From the NCBI GenBank assembly GCA_028871555.1, contig JAGWNA010000027.1, positions 1-37,156 of the forward strand: a DNA stretch of 37,156 nt. The letters are read 5' to 3'. The translations under genes were made by a program, and so were the position numbers. The notes beneath the pieces are model-generated. The model saw nothing but the letters and a program-made list of their open reading frames with translations. It was not told the origin of the DNA and did no database searches. This document shows positions 18,450 to 28,181 of this stretch, piece by piece; the first letter of the stretch is position 1; each line of letters begins with the position of its first letter. The DNA is from Lysobacteraceae bacterium. GTDB lineage: Bacteria > Pseudomonadota > Gammaproteobacteria > Xanthomonadales > Rhodanobacteraceae.

Positions 18450-20363
18450 ATGAACGAGCAAGCGCAGGCACGGCAGACGACCAGCGATGCGGACCGGCAC
18501 CGCGGCGGCAAGGCAAAGCTGATCCTCGGCGCCATCGGCGTGGTGTTCGGCGACATCGGCACCAGCCCGCTGTACACCTTGCACGAGACCTTTCTGCCGC
18601 GGCACGGCCTGCATCCCTATCCGCGTACGGTGCTGGGCATCCTTTCGCTGGTCACCTGGTCGCTGATCATGGTGGTGGCGGTGAAATACGTGAGCCTCGT
18701 CATGCGTGCCGACAACAAGGGCGAGGGCGGCATCATGGCGCTGATGACGCTGGCCCAGCGCGCCAGCAGCAAATCGGCGCGCGTGCGTCGGGTGGTGGTG
18801 GTGATGGCGCTGCTGGGAGCCGCGCTGTTTTTCGGCGACGGTGTGATCACCCCGTCGATCTCGGTACTTTCCGCGGTCGAGGGGCTGAAGGTGGCCGCGC
18901 CGGGCATGGAGCAATGGATAGTGCCGACCACGGTGGTCGTGCTGCTGGGCCTGTTCTGGATGCAGCATCGCGTGACGGCCCGGTTCGGCGTGGTGTTCGG
19001 GCCGGTGATGGTGCTGTGGTTTCTCAGCCTTGGCGTGATCGGCGTGTGGAACATCGTCCAGGCACCGGAAGTGCTGCATGCGTTCAATCCCTGGTATGCC
19101 GTGCGCTTCTTGACGACTCATGGCATGGCGTCTGCACTGGCACTGGGTTCGGTGGTGCTGTGCGTGACCGGCGCCGAGGCGCTGTACACCGACATGGGGC
19201 AGTTTGGCCGCTTTCCGATCCGCATTGCGTGGTTCTGGTTCGTGATGCCGGCGCTGCTGCTCAATTACTACGGTCAGGGCGGCCTGCTGCTGGTTCATCC
19301 GCAGGCGATCGGCAATCCGTTCTATCACTCGGTACCGGACTGGGCGCTGTACCCGATGATCGCACTGGCCACGGCATCGACGGTGATCGCCTCGCAGGCG
19401 GTGATTTCGGGCGCCTTCACGATTACCCGCCAGGCGATTCAGCTGGGTTTTCTGCCGCGCATGCAGGTGGTGCACACCTCGCGCGAAGCGATCGGGCAGA
19501 TTTTTCTGCCGTGGGTCAACCGTGCGCTGATGGTGATGGTGGTCGCCACCGTGATCGGTTTCGGTTCGTCCAATGCGCTGGCCGGCGCCTATGGCATCGC
19601 GGTGACGGGCACCATGGCGATCGACACGGTGCTGGTGATGATCGTGGCGCGCCGCATGTGGCAATGGAGCCGTGTCCTGGTCATCGCGCTGGGCTGCGTG
19701 CTGCTGTGCATCGACTTGAGCTACTTCGGCGCCAATATGCTCAAGATCATGCTGGGCGGCTGGTTTCCGCTGGTTCTCGGCCTGCTGGTATTTGTCATGA
19801 TGACCACCTGGCAGCGTGGCCGCGAGCTGGTGGTGCGCGCCATCAAGCAGGGTGGCCTGGCACTGGCTCCGTTCCTTGAAAACATGGCCGGGCACCCGCC
19901 GTTGCGGGTGCCCGGCACGGCGGTGTTCCTCACGGCCCAGCAAAATATTGTGCCGCATGCCCTGCTGCACAACCTCAAGCACAACAAGATGCTGCATGAG
20001 CGCAATGTGCTGCTGACGGTGGACATCCTGGAAACGCCCGTGGCCGCGGCCGACGAGCGCATCCGGCTCACCCCGCTGGGTGGCGGGTTCTACAGCCTTC
20101 TGCTGCATTTCGGTTTTGCCGAGGATCCGGACATACCGCTGGCGCTGTCGCATTGCCCGCGGGAGGGATTGGGCTTCGACATGATGGATACCACGTTTTT
20201 CCTGTCGCGCGAGACCATCGTCGCCGACGAGCTGCGCCCGGGCATGGCGCTGTGGCGCGACAAGCTGTTCGCGTTCATGGCGCGCAATGCGCTGCCGGCC
20301 ACGGCCTTTTTCCAGATTCCCGGCAACCGGCTGATCGAGCTGGGGGCGCAGGTGGAAATCTAA
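18450..20363 (+). CDS. kup: Kup-family potassium uptake transporter (first of two)
   Basis: This 637-residue inner-membrane K+ importer of the KUP/HAK family has about 12 hydrophobic segments in the first 450 residues and a C-terminal cytoplasmic domain. Family signatures are the first-helix GVVFGDIGTSPLYTL, the MRADNKGEGGIMALM loop and ASQAVISGAFTITRQAIQLGFLP. The Shine-Dalgarno AGGA (18441-18444) lies 5 nt before the ATG. The gene follows ruvA by 15 nt and is probably on the ruvCA transcript. It is a close paralogue of the next gene, with long stretches of near-identical DNA. Confidence 0.95.
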   Translation: MNEQAQARQTTSDADRHRGGKAKLILGAIGVVFGDIGTSPLYTLHETFLPRHGLHPYPRTVLGILSLVTWSLIMVVAVKYVSLVMRADNKGEGGIMALMTLAQRASSKSARVRRVVVVMALLGAALFFGDGVITPSISVLSAVEGLKVAAPGMEQWIVPTTVVVLLGLFWMQHRVTARFGVVFGPVMVLWFLSLGVIGVWNIVQAPEVLHAFNPWYAVRFLTTHGMASALALGSVVLCVTGAEALYTDMGQFGRFPIRIAWFWFVMPALLLNYYGQGGLLLVHPQAIGNPFYHSVPDWALYPMIALATASTVIASQAVISGAFTITRQAIQLGFLPRMQVVHTSREAIGQIFLPWVNRALMVMVVATVIGFGSSNALAGAYGIAVTGTMAIDTVLVMIVARRMWQWSRVLVIALGCVLLCIDLSYFGANMLKIMLGGWFPLVLGLLVFVMMTTWQRGRELVVRAIKQGGLALAPFLENMAGHPPLRVPGTAVFLTAQQNIVPHALLHNLKHNKMLHERNVLLTVDILETPVAAADERIRLTPLGGGFYSLLLHFGFAEDPDIPLALSHCPREGLGFDMMDTTFFLSRETIVADELRPGMALWRDKLFAFMARNALPATAFFQIPGNRLIELGAQVEI

Positions 20364-20420
20364 CCCTCCAGCCGCGGCGCAGACGCGCCACGGCGTACCG
20401 CTCCGTGGATTGGCACACTC

Positions 20421-22313
20421 ATGACATTTCCCGCAGACTCTTCCGGAAAACCGCGATCGCGCCTGGCCGCCCTGGCGCTGGGTGCGATCGGCGTGGTTTA
20501 CGGCGACATCGGCACCAGCCCGCTGTACACGCTCAAGGCAGTGTTCGGCGAGCAGGGTATCGGGCCTGCATCGCAGAACGTGCTTGGTGCCCTGAGCCTG
20601 ATCTTCTGGGCGCTGATCATCGTGGTATCGGTGAAGTACCTGTTGTTCATCATGCGTGCCGACAACAAGGGCGAGGGCGGCATCATGGCCCTGATGGCAC
20701 TGGCCCAGCGCAGCGTGCAGGGCATTGCGCGGTTGCGCCTGGTCATCGCGCTGCTGGCCATTTTCGGTGCTGCGCTTTTCTACGGCGACGGCGTCATCAC
20801 GCCCGCCATCTCGGTGCTGTCGGCCGTCGAGGGACTGGAAGTGGCCGCGCCTGGCCTGGGGCGCTGGGTCGTGCCGATCACGCTGGGCGTCATCATCGGT
20901 CTGTTCTGGCTGCAGAAGCACGGCACCCATCGGATCGGTGCGGTATTCGGGCCGGTCTGCGTGATCTGGTTCCTGAGCATTGCCGCGCTCGGCATTCGCG
21001 GCATCGTGCATCACCCGGGCGTGCTGTGGGCGCTCAATCCGGTCTATGGCGTCCGGTTCTTCCTGCGCAATCACGCCGAGGCCTTCTTCGCGCTGGGGTC
21101 CGTGGTGCTGGCGGTGACCGGCACCGAGGCGCTGTATGCCGACATGGGGCATTTCGGCAGAAAGCCCATCCGGCTGGCCTGGTTCGCGTTCGTGCTGCCG
21201 GCGCTGGTGCTGAACTACTTCGGCCAGGGCGCGCTGTTGCTGCACGATCCCGGCGCCGTGGTCAATCCGTTCTACCGCCTGGTGCCGAAGGTGCTGCTCT
21301 TTCCGATGATCGCACTGGCGACCGCTGCCACGGTGATTGCGTCGCAGGCGGTGATCTCCGGCGCGTTCTCGATGACCCGCGAGGCAATGCAGCTGGGCTA
21401 CCTGCCACGCATGCGGGTGGTGCATACCTCGTCGGAGGTGTCGGGGCAGATCTTCGTGCCCTGGATCAACCGTATCCTGCTGGTGCTGATCTTTGTGGCG
21501 GTGCTCGGGTTCCGCTCGTCCGACAATCTCGCATCGGCGTATGGCATCGCGGTGACCGGCACGATGGTGATCACCACGCTGCTGGCGCTGATCGTGGCGC
21601 GCTACCAGTGGCGCTGGCGCATGCCGGCCATCATCGCTGTCGGCACGTTTCTGCTCACGGTGGATGTCGGGTTTTTCAGTGCCAACATCATCAAGATCGA
21701 GTCCGGCGGCTGGTTCCCGCTGGTGCTCGGGCTGGGGGTGTTCGTGCTGATGACCACCTGGCGCCGTGGCCGCGAACTGGTGGTGCGCGAGATCAAGCAG
21801 AGCGGGCTGGCGCTGGCGCCGTTTATCGCCAGTATCACCAAGCACCCGCCGCCGCGCGTGCCGGGTACGGCGGTGTTCCTCACGGCCAACCAGGATGCCG
21901 TGCCGCATGCCCTGCTGCACAACCTCAAGCACAACAAGGTGCTGCACGAGCGCAATGTCCTGCTGACGGTGGAAACGCTGGAGACGCCGCTGGCCGAGCC
22001 GGATGAGCGCATCCACCTGACGCTGCTGGAAGGCGATTTCTACGGTCTGGAGCTGCGCTTCGGTTTTGCCGAGGATCCGAACATCCCGTCGGCATTGACC
22101 CTGTGCGTACGCGAAGGTCTGGGCTTCGACATGATGGACACCACGTTCTTCCTGTCGCGCGAGACCATCGTGGCGGACAAGCGGCGCCCCGGCATGGCGT
22201 TCTGGCGGGACAAGCTGTTTGCCTTCCTGTCGCGCAATGCGCTGCCGGCGACGGCGTTCTTCCAGATCCCCGGCAACCGCCTGATCGAACTGGGCACCCA
22301 GGTGGAAATCTGA
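20421..22313 (+). CDS. kup: Kup-family potassium uptake transporter (second of two)
   Basis: This 630-residue paralogue of the preceding gene starts 57 nt after it. It has the same motifs: GVVYGDIGTSPLYTLK, MRADNKGEGGIMALMALAQ, ASQAVISGAFSMTREAMQLGYLP, and a shared tail of the form GLGFDMMDTTFFLSRETIVAD ending in NRLIELGTQVEI. The N-terminal leader before the first helix is shorter than in the first copy. Ion selectivity or affinity differences between the copies cannot be read. Both copies look intact. Confidence 0.95.
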   Translation: MTFPADSSGKPRSRLAALALGAIGVVYGDIGTSPLYTLKAVFGEQGIGPASQNVLGALSLIFWALIIVVSVKYLLFIMRADNKGEGGIMALMALAQRSVQGIARLRLVIALLAIFGAALFYGDGVITPAISVLSAVEGLEVAAPGLGRWVVPITLGVIIGLFWLQKHGTHRIGAVFGPVCVIWFLSIAALGIRGIVHHPGVLWALNPVYGVRFFLRNHAEAFFALGSVVLAVTGTEALYADMGHFGRKPIRLAWFAFVLPALVLNYFGQGALLLHDPGAVVNPFYRLVPKVLLFPMIALATAATVIASQAVISGAFSMTREAMQLGYLPRMRVVHTSSEVSGQIFVPWINRILLVLIFVAVLGFRSSDNLASAYGIAVTGTMVITTLLALIVARYQWRWRMPAIIAVGTFLLTVDVGFFSANIIKIESGGWFPLVLGLGVFVLMTTWRRGRELVVREIKQSGLALAPFIASITKHPPPRVPGTAVFLTANQDAVPHALLHNLKHNKVLHERNVLLTVETLETPLAEPDERIHLTLLEGDFYGLELRFGFAEDPNIPSALTLCVREGLGFDMMDTTFFLSRETIVADKRRPGMAFWRDKLFAFLSRNALPATAFFQIPGNRLIELGTQVEI

Positions 22314-22319
22314 CGAACT

Positions 22320-22428
22320 CAGGAGTGAGTGGAGAGGGGCGAGAAGTGAGAGAAGGGCGAAAGCAACGCTCGTTCGCGGGTTTTCTCTCTCTCCTTTCTC
22401 CTCTCTCCTCTCTCCTCTCTCCTGCTCC
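22320..22428. repeat. Purine/pyrimidine heptamer arrays flanking a small hairpin
   Basis: The right side holds five consecutive TCTCTCC-type heptamers (22388-22422; the second is TTTCTCC). The left side (22322-22356) is an almost pure purine tract with 7-nt periodicity (GGAGTGA, GTGGAGA, GGGGCGA, GAAGTGA, GAGAAGG), the degenerate complement of the right side. Between them GCGAA (22357-22361) can pair with TTCGC (22373-22377). The whole can fold as a long imperfect hairpin or a triplex-prone tract just before ruvB. Confidence 0.7.
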
Positions 22429-22439
22429 ATAATGCCGGC

Positions 22440-23481
<1,042 letters not shown>

Positions 23482-23489
<8 letters not shown>

Positions 23490-23901
23490 TTCCACGCAAA
23501 AAGCGCCTTTCGGCTGGCCGGTGCGGGTGTACTGGGAAGACACCGACGCCGGTGGCGTGGTCTATCACGCCAGCTATCTGCGTTTCATGGAACGTGCCCG
23601 CAGCGAGTGGCTGCGGGCGATCGGCATCGACCAGTTGCGCTTCAAGCAGTCCACCGGACTGGCGTTCATGGTGCGCGACATGCAGATCGACTTCCTCAGG
23701 CCTGCCCTGCTGGATGATGAACTGACGGTAACGGTGGAAGTCAAAGAGCGGCGCGCAGCCAGTATCCTGTTCGCACAGACGATCGTGCGGGAGGGTGGCG
23801 GCAGCCTGGTCCGAGCCAGGGTGCGCGTGGCCTGCGTCGACATCCGGCGCATGCAGCCGGCACCGATCCCGGGCGATCTGTTTCCGGCGCCAGCCGCATA
23901 G
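23482..23901 (+). CDS. ybgC: Acyl-CoA thioesterase YbgC (Tol-Pal associated)
   Basis: This 139-residue hotdog-fold thioesterase is the first gene of the Tol-Pal cluster in most gammaproteobacteria. It has the characteristic [30 protein letters not shown] region, with the catalytic Asp in DTDAGG. It acts on acyl-CoA in the cytoplasm, possibly in phospholipid metabolism. The ATG at 23482 overlaps the ruvB stop; an ATG at 23473 would add 3 residues and is equally possible. Confidence 0.93.
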
Positions 23902-23982
23902 ACAACCGGTTCGACGACAGCCGGCGCCAGGAAACCTGCTCCAGGACAGCTGGTCCCAAGACAACCAAACCGACGACAGGCG
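23900..23982 (+). repeat. Imperfect direct repeat in the ybgC-tolQ gap
   Basis: AGACAACC, four variable bases and CGACGACA occur at 23900-23919 and again at 23959-23978, each followed by a similar GCCGG or GGCGG, with an offset of 59 nt. The second copy runs into the tolQ Shine-Dalgarno region (GGAG at 23982). Confidence 0.5.
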
Positions 23983-23997
23983 GAGAGCCTTCAAGCA

Positions 23998-24684
23998 ATG
24001 AACGGTGGATTGAACATTTTCTCGCTGATCGCGGATTCGAGCTGGCCGGTGAAGCTGGTGCTGCTGGTGCTGCTGGCGTTCTCGTTCCTGTCGTGGGTGA
24101 TCATCATCCGCAAGTATTCGCAGACCAAGGCGGCGATGGAAAGCGCCGAGGAATTCGAGGAGCGCTTCTGGTCCGGCGGCGATCTGGCGCAGTTGTTCCG
24201 CGAGGTCAGCAATCGTGCCGGCGACAATGGCGGCATCGAGAACATCTTCGAGTCGGGGTTTCGCGAGTTCGCCCGCCAGCGCCAGCGCAAGACGCACGAC
24301 GTGCGCAGCGTGATCGAGGGCGCCGAGCGCGCCATGCGGGTCACCGGCACGCGCGAGATCGGCCTGCTCGAGCGCAACCTGGAGTTTCTCGCCAACGTCG
24401 GCTCGATCAGCCCGTACGTGGGCCTGTTCGGTACCGTGTGGGGCATCATGGGCGCGTTCCAGGGGCTGGGCGAAATGAAGGACGTGACCATTGCGGTGGT
24501 CGCGCCGCACATCTCCGAGGCGCTGATCGCCACCGCGATGGGCCTGTTCGCGGCGATCCCGGCGCAGTGGGCCTACAACCGCTACGCCAACAAGGTCGAG
24601 CGCGTCGCTTCGCGCTACGACGTGTTCCAGGAAGAGTTCTCCTCCGTGCTGCAGCGGCAGATCCAGACCGACGACGCGGCTTGA
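23998..24684 (+). CDS. tolQ: Tol-Pal inner-membrane motor protein TolQ
   Basis: TolQ forms, with TolR, the proton-driven motor that powers TolA in outer-membrane constriction at division. It is 228 residues with three membrane helices (about 18-38, 138-155 and 172-192), a large cytoplasmic loop, and the conserved SISPYVGLFGTVWGIMGAF and ISEALIATAMGLFAAIPA segments of the MotA/TolQ/ExbB family. The gene is intact and followed by tolR after 14 nt. Confidence 0.97.
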   Translation: MNGGLNIFSLIADSSWPVKLVLLVLLAFSFLSWVIIIRKYSQTKAAMESAEEFEERFWSGGDLAQLFREVSNRAGDNGGIENIFESGFREFARQRQRKTHDVRSVIEGAERAMRVTGTREIGLLERNLEFLANVGSISPYVGLFGTVWGIMGAFQGLGEMKDVTIAVVAPHISEALIATAMGLFAAIPAQWAYNRYANKVERVASRYDVFQEEFSSVLQRQIQTDDAA

Positions 24685-24698
24685 GCGAGATTGCCGCC

Positions 24699-25166
24699 AT
24701 GCGAACCTCCAGCCGCCGCCAGAAGCGCTACAAGCTGAAATTCGAAATCAACGTCGTGCCGTACATCGACGTGATGCTGGTGCTGTTGATCATCTTCATG
24801 GTCACCACGCCGATGATGAACTCCAGCGTCGACGTGCAGTTGCCGCAGGCCAATGCCAAGTCGCTGCAGCAGAAGAAGAACCCGGTGCTGGTGTCGGTGC
24901 TGCAGAACGGCCAGCTCTATCTCACCCTGAGCGGCGCCAGGAAAGAGCTGGTCGACGAGGATGCGCTCAAGGCCAAGGTCGGCGCGTTCGTGCGCGTGAA
25001 CCCCGAGGTCAGCGTGCTGGTCGGCGGCGACGAGCGCGGCAGCTATGGCGGCGTGTTCAAGGTACTGGCCGATCTGCAGCAGGCCGGCGTCGCCAAGGTG
25101 GGCCTGATGGGCCAGCCGGGTGAACCGCAGAGCCAGGGCAAGAGCACGTCCGATGGACGAAAGTAA
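24699..25166 (+). CDS. tolR: Tol-Pal inner-membrane protein TolR
   Basis: This 155-residue partner of TolQ belongs to the ExbD/TolR family. A short basic N-terminus (MRTSSRRQKRYKLK) is followed by a single membrane helix with the essential proton-path aspartate Asp24 in INVVPYIDVMLVLLIIFMV, then a periplasmic domain. The frame is open far upstream, but the start is set at 24699 after the tolQ stop. The last 14 nt overlap tolA. Confidence 0.95.
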   Translation: MRTSSRRQKRYKLKFEINVVPYIDVMLVLLIIFMVTTPMMNSSVDVQLPQANAKSLQQKKNPVLVSVLQNGQLYLTLSGARKELVDEDALKAKVGAFVRVNPEVSVLVGGDERGSYGGVFKVLADLQQAGVAKVGLMGQPGEPQSQGKSTSDGRK

Positions 25167-26100
25167 GGCGACCCCGAGGGCGGTCGTTCTCTCCGCCATC
25201 CTGCACATCGGCATTGTGGGGTTTCTGTTCCTCGCGGTGCTGCCGTGTTCGAGCTACGAGCAGTTCTTCAATGCGCTGGGCCTGCCCGCGTCGATGAATC
25301 CGATCACCTGCTCCAGGCCGCTCCAGCTGCAGGGACCGGTCATCGAGGCTACCCTGATCGGTCCGACCGGCAGTCCGCCGCCCAAGGCGGTCAAGGTCAG
25401 GCCGGTACCCCACAGCGTGCCGCCTCCGCCCACCGTGGCCCCGCCGCCGATACCGTCGCCACCGATCAAGCTGCCGGTGAAAACCTTGCCGCCGCCGCCG
25501 GTGCACCCCGATGTGGTGGACCAGGAGCGGGTGGTCGCCGATGCCATGCAGAAAGCCGAGGAAGCCAGGAAACTGCAGGAGGAGAAGGAGCGCCAGCGTC
25601 AGGCCGAGCTGGATGCGGCGGCCGCCAAGCGGAAAGAGGAAAAGCGCAAGCAGCTCGACGCATTGTTTGCCAAGATGGACGCGGCGGCGGCACAGACCAA
25701 AAAGCTGGACAGCAAGGCCAGGCAGGCCAGGCAGCAGATGCAGGACCTGAAAAACGCGCAGGACAATGCTCTGCCGGATCTGCCTGCCGCCGCGCAACGC
25801 CAGAGCGGCAACAACAGTCCCGACAGCAGTCTGGCCGACGAATATACGGCGGCCATTCAGAATGCGGTCACACCGAACTGGCTGCGTCCGGATAACATGC
25901 CCAATCTTCCGTGCGAAGTGCATATCGTGCAGTCACCCGGCGGTGACGTGATGAGCGCCACCGTCGATTCCAGTTGCCCTTATGACGATGCCGGCCGGCG
26001 TTCGGTCGAAAATGCGGTGCTGCGCACCGGGACCTTGCCCTACAAGGGTTTTGAAAGCGTTTTCCAGCGCCACCTCACCTTCACTTTCAGGCCGCAATGA
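25153..26100 (+). CDS. tolA: Tol-Pal bridging protein TolA
   Basis: TolA spans the periplasm and links the TolQR motor to TolB and Pal. The 315-residue protein has one N-terminal membrane helix (about 9-31, AVVLSAILHIGIVGFLFLAV), a Pro-rich stretch (about 75-120), a charged Ala/Lys/Glu/Gln helical domain (about 130-215) and a C-terminal domain (YTAAIQNAVTPNWLRP to FTFRPQ). The Ala-rich helix is clearly shorter than in E. coli TolA (421 residues). The start MDESK at 25153 is preferred over a GTG at 25120. It overlaps tolR by 14 nt and tolB by 4 nt. Confidence 0.94.
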   Translation: MDESKATPRAVVLSAILHIGIVGFLFLAVLPCSSYEQFFNALGLPASMNPITCSRPLQLQGPVIEATLIGPTGSPPPKAVKVRPVPHSVPPPPTVAPPPIPSPPIKLPVKTLPPPPVHPDVVDQERVVADAMQKAEEARKLQEEKERQRQAELDAAAAKRKEEKRKQLDALFAKMDAAAAQTKKLDSKARQARQQMQDLKNAQDNALPDLPAAAQRQSGNNSPDSSLADEYTAAIQNAVTPNWLRPDNMPNLPCEVHIVQSPGGDVMSATVDSSCPYDDAGRRSVENAVLRTGTLPYKGFESVFQRHLTFTFRPQ

Positions 26101-27428
26101 TCAAGCCCATGCGCAAATTCAGCTCAAACTTCGCCCTGATCCTGCTGCTGATGGCCGGATTGTTCGCCGGCCCCGTCGCCGCCCAGTCGCTCAATGTCGA
26201 CATCGTCGGCGGCGTCAAGACCGCCACCCCGATCGTGGTGGTGCCGTTCGCGCAGCAGGGCGGCACGCCGTTGCCGACCGACATCGCCGACGTGATCCGC
26301 AACGATTTCAACCGCTCCGGCAAGTTCCGTTCGCTGGCCAAGAGCGACATCGTGGAGTTTCCCGCGCAGGGTTCGGACATCAAGTTCGCCACCTGGCGCC
26401 TGCTCAAGCAGGACTACATCGTGGTGGGCCGGATCAAGGATGCCGGCAACGGCATGGTGCAGGTCGAGTACGAACTGTGGGACGTCAACAAGCAGCAGAG
26501 CCTGCTGCACCAGGCGATGCCGCCGGCACCGGTGGGCGACATGCGCGGCCTGGCCCACCAGATTGCCGACATCATCTACCAGAAAATCACCGGCGTACGC
26601 GGCGCTTTCTGGACCCGCATCGCCTACGTCACCTCGGTCGGCCTCGGCAGCCACATCACGTATTCGCTGATCGTCGCCGATTCGGACGGCTTCAACCCGC
26701 AGGTGGTCGCCCGTTCCAGGGAGTCCCTGCTCACGCCGAGGTGGTCGCCCGACGGCAAAAAAATCGCCTACGTCTCCTTCGAGAGCGGCAATTCCGCGAT
26801 CTACGTGCAGGACATCACCACCGGTTCGCGGCAACTGGTGGAGGCGCATGCCAAGGGCATCAATGGCGCTCCGGCCTGGTCGCCGGACGGCACCAGGCTG
26901 GCCGTCGCACTTTCTTACGTCGGCAACCTCGAACTGTTCGTGCTGGACCTGGCCACACACAAGGAAACCCGGCTGACCCACAACCTGGCGATCGATACCG
27001 AGCCGGTCTGGGCGCCCGATGGCCAGAGCATCTATTTCACTTCGGATCGTTCGGGCCAGGCGCAGATCTACCAGATCCCGGCGACCGGTGGCGACGCCCA
27101 GCGGATCAGCTTCCAGGGCCAGACCAATCTCGACGCCGCGGTCAGCTATGACGGCAAGCAGATCGCGATGGTGCAGGGCAACGGGAACGTGTATCGTATT
27201 GCGATCATGGATCGGAGTCTGGGCGATCAGGTGCGGTTCATTTCGCCGGGTCCGCTCGACGAATCTCCCAGTTTCGCTCCAAATGCCAGCATGCTGCTGT
27301 ATGCCTCCAACGCCGGACCTCGCGGCGTGCTGTATGCCGTATCGGCCGACGGACTGGTTCGTCAGCGCCTCGTTCTTTCCGATGGCGATGTACGCGAACC
27401 TTCCTGGGGTCCGTACCGGCAACGTTGA
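26097..27428 (+). CDS. tolB: Tol-Pal periplasmic beta-propeller TolB
   Basis: TolB is the periplasmic protein that binds Pal and TolA. The 443-residue protein has a signal peptide (MIKPMRKFSSNFALILLLMA then GLFAGPVAAQ, cleavage near residue 30), an N-terminal alpha/beta domain (IVVVPFAQQGG onward) and a six-bladed beta-propeller with repeated WSPDGKKIAY-type motifs (SRWSPDGKK-like, AWSPDGTRLAVAL, VWAPDGQSIYFTSDR). The ATG overlaps the tolA stop as ATGA. Confidence 0.96.
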   Translation: MIKPMRKFSSNFALILLLMAGLFAGPVAAQSLNVDIVGGVKTATPIVVVPFAQQGGTPLPTDIADVIRNDFNRSGKFRSLAKSDIVEFPAQGSDIKFATWRLLKQDYIVVGRIKDAGNGMVQVEYELWDVNKQQSLLHQAMPPAPVGDMRGLAHQIADIIYQKITGVRGAFWTRIAYVTSVGLGSHITYSLIVADSDGFNPQVVARSRESLLTPRWSPDGKKIAYVSFESGNSAIYVQDITTGSRQLVEAHAKGINGAPAWSPDGTRLAVALSYVGNLELFVLDLATHKETRLTHNLAIDTEPVWAPDGQSIYFTSDRSGQAQIYQIPATGGDAQRISFQGQTNLDAAVSYDGKQIAMVQGNGNVYRIAIMDRSLGDQVRFISPGPLDESPSFAPNASMLLYASNAGPRGVLYAVSADGLVRQRLVLSDGDVREPSWGPYRQR

Positions 27429-27594
27429 TTTTTTTTCCATGCTGTTGCGCGCAAGTGCGACGGCATGGTGCCCAGGGATCGGGCCCGAACAGCGCCTTTG
27501 GCGTGTTTCGGTTTCCGGCCATGGCGCTTGCCGCGTCGTGGCCAGTCAGAGCGAAAGTGCGGTTCGACCCGTACTTCCGGTCTTTCATAGTGCA

Positions 27595-27600
27595 TATAAC
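27595..27600 (+). promoter_or_regulatory. Possible -10 element for pal
   Basis: TATAAC in the 243-nt tolB-pal gap, 72 nt before the pal start, matches the -10 consensus at 5/6. No matching -35 box stands out (TACTTC is at 17-nt spacing). The size of the gap compared with the overlapping genes before it supports an internal promoter. Confidence 0.3.
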
Positions 27601-27671
27601 AGCCGGACCACCGGCGCAGTTGTCCCGTCATCGTTTGTTTGGAACTCAACCCGTTCGTAAGGATCGTTACC

Positions 27672-28181
27672 ATGAATAAGACCGTTCGCGTCGCCCTGGT
27701 CGCCCTGCTTTGCATTGGCGCGGCCGCTTGCAGCAAGAAGGAAGTCAAGCCGCAGCCGCCAGCCCCGGCTCCGGCCGCCGAGCAGCCGGCCCCGGCTCCC
27801 GTTTCCAACAAGTACACCCCCGCCGATCTCGATACCGATGCCTGCCTGCGCCAGCGCGTCGTGTACTTCGATTTCGACAAGAGCGAGATCAAGCCGGAGT
27901 TCCAGCAGATCATCGCGTGCCACGCCAAGTATCTGCAGGATCGCCCGACCTCGCACATCCGTCTCGAAGGCAACGCCGACGAGCGCGGCACGCGCGAGTA
28001 CAACCTGGGCCTTGGCGAGCGTCGCGGCAATGCCGTGTCCAGCGCACTGCAGGCAGCCGGCGGTTCGGCCAGCCAGCTCGAAGTGATCAGCTACGGCAAG
28101 GAGAAGCCGGTGTGCCGTGAGCACAACGAGGATTGCTGGAGCAAGAACCGCCGCGTCGAGATCGTCTACACGGCGCAGTAA
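27672..28181 (+). CDS. pal: Peptidoglycan-associated lipoprotein Pal
   Basis: Pal is an outer-membrane lipoprotein that anchors to peptidoglycan and binds TolB. The 169-residue protein has a lipoprotein signal ending GAAAC (Cys20 lipidated), a Pro/Ala-rich linker, and an OmpA-like domain (VVYFDFDKSEIKPEFQQII to NRRVEIVY) with the diaminopimelate-binding GNADERGTREYNLGLGERR. Four further Cys (58, 83, 148, 155) could make disulfides. AAGGAT 8 nt upstream supports the ATG at 27672. A 1-nt overlap (TAATG) couples it to cpoB. Confidence 0.96.
   Translation: MNKTVRVALVALLCIGAAACSKKEVKPQPPAPAPAAEQPAPAPVSNKYTPADLDTDACLRQRVVYFDFDKSEIKPEFQQIIACHAKYLQDRPTSHIRLEGNADERGTREYNLGLGERRGNAVSSALQAAGGSASQLEVISYGKEKPVCREHNEDCWSKNRRVEIVYTAQ

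Noticed and set aside
22388..22422. Regularly repeated short units, considered as a CRISPR array.
   Set aside because: The units are 7 nt with no spacers, so this is a simple tandem repeat.
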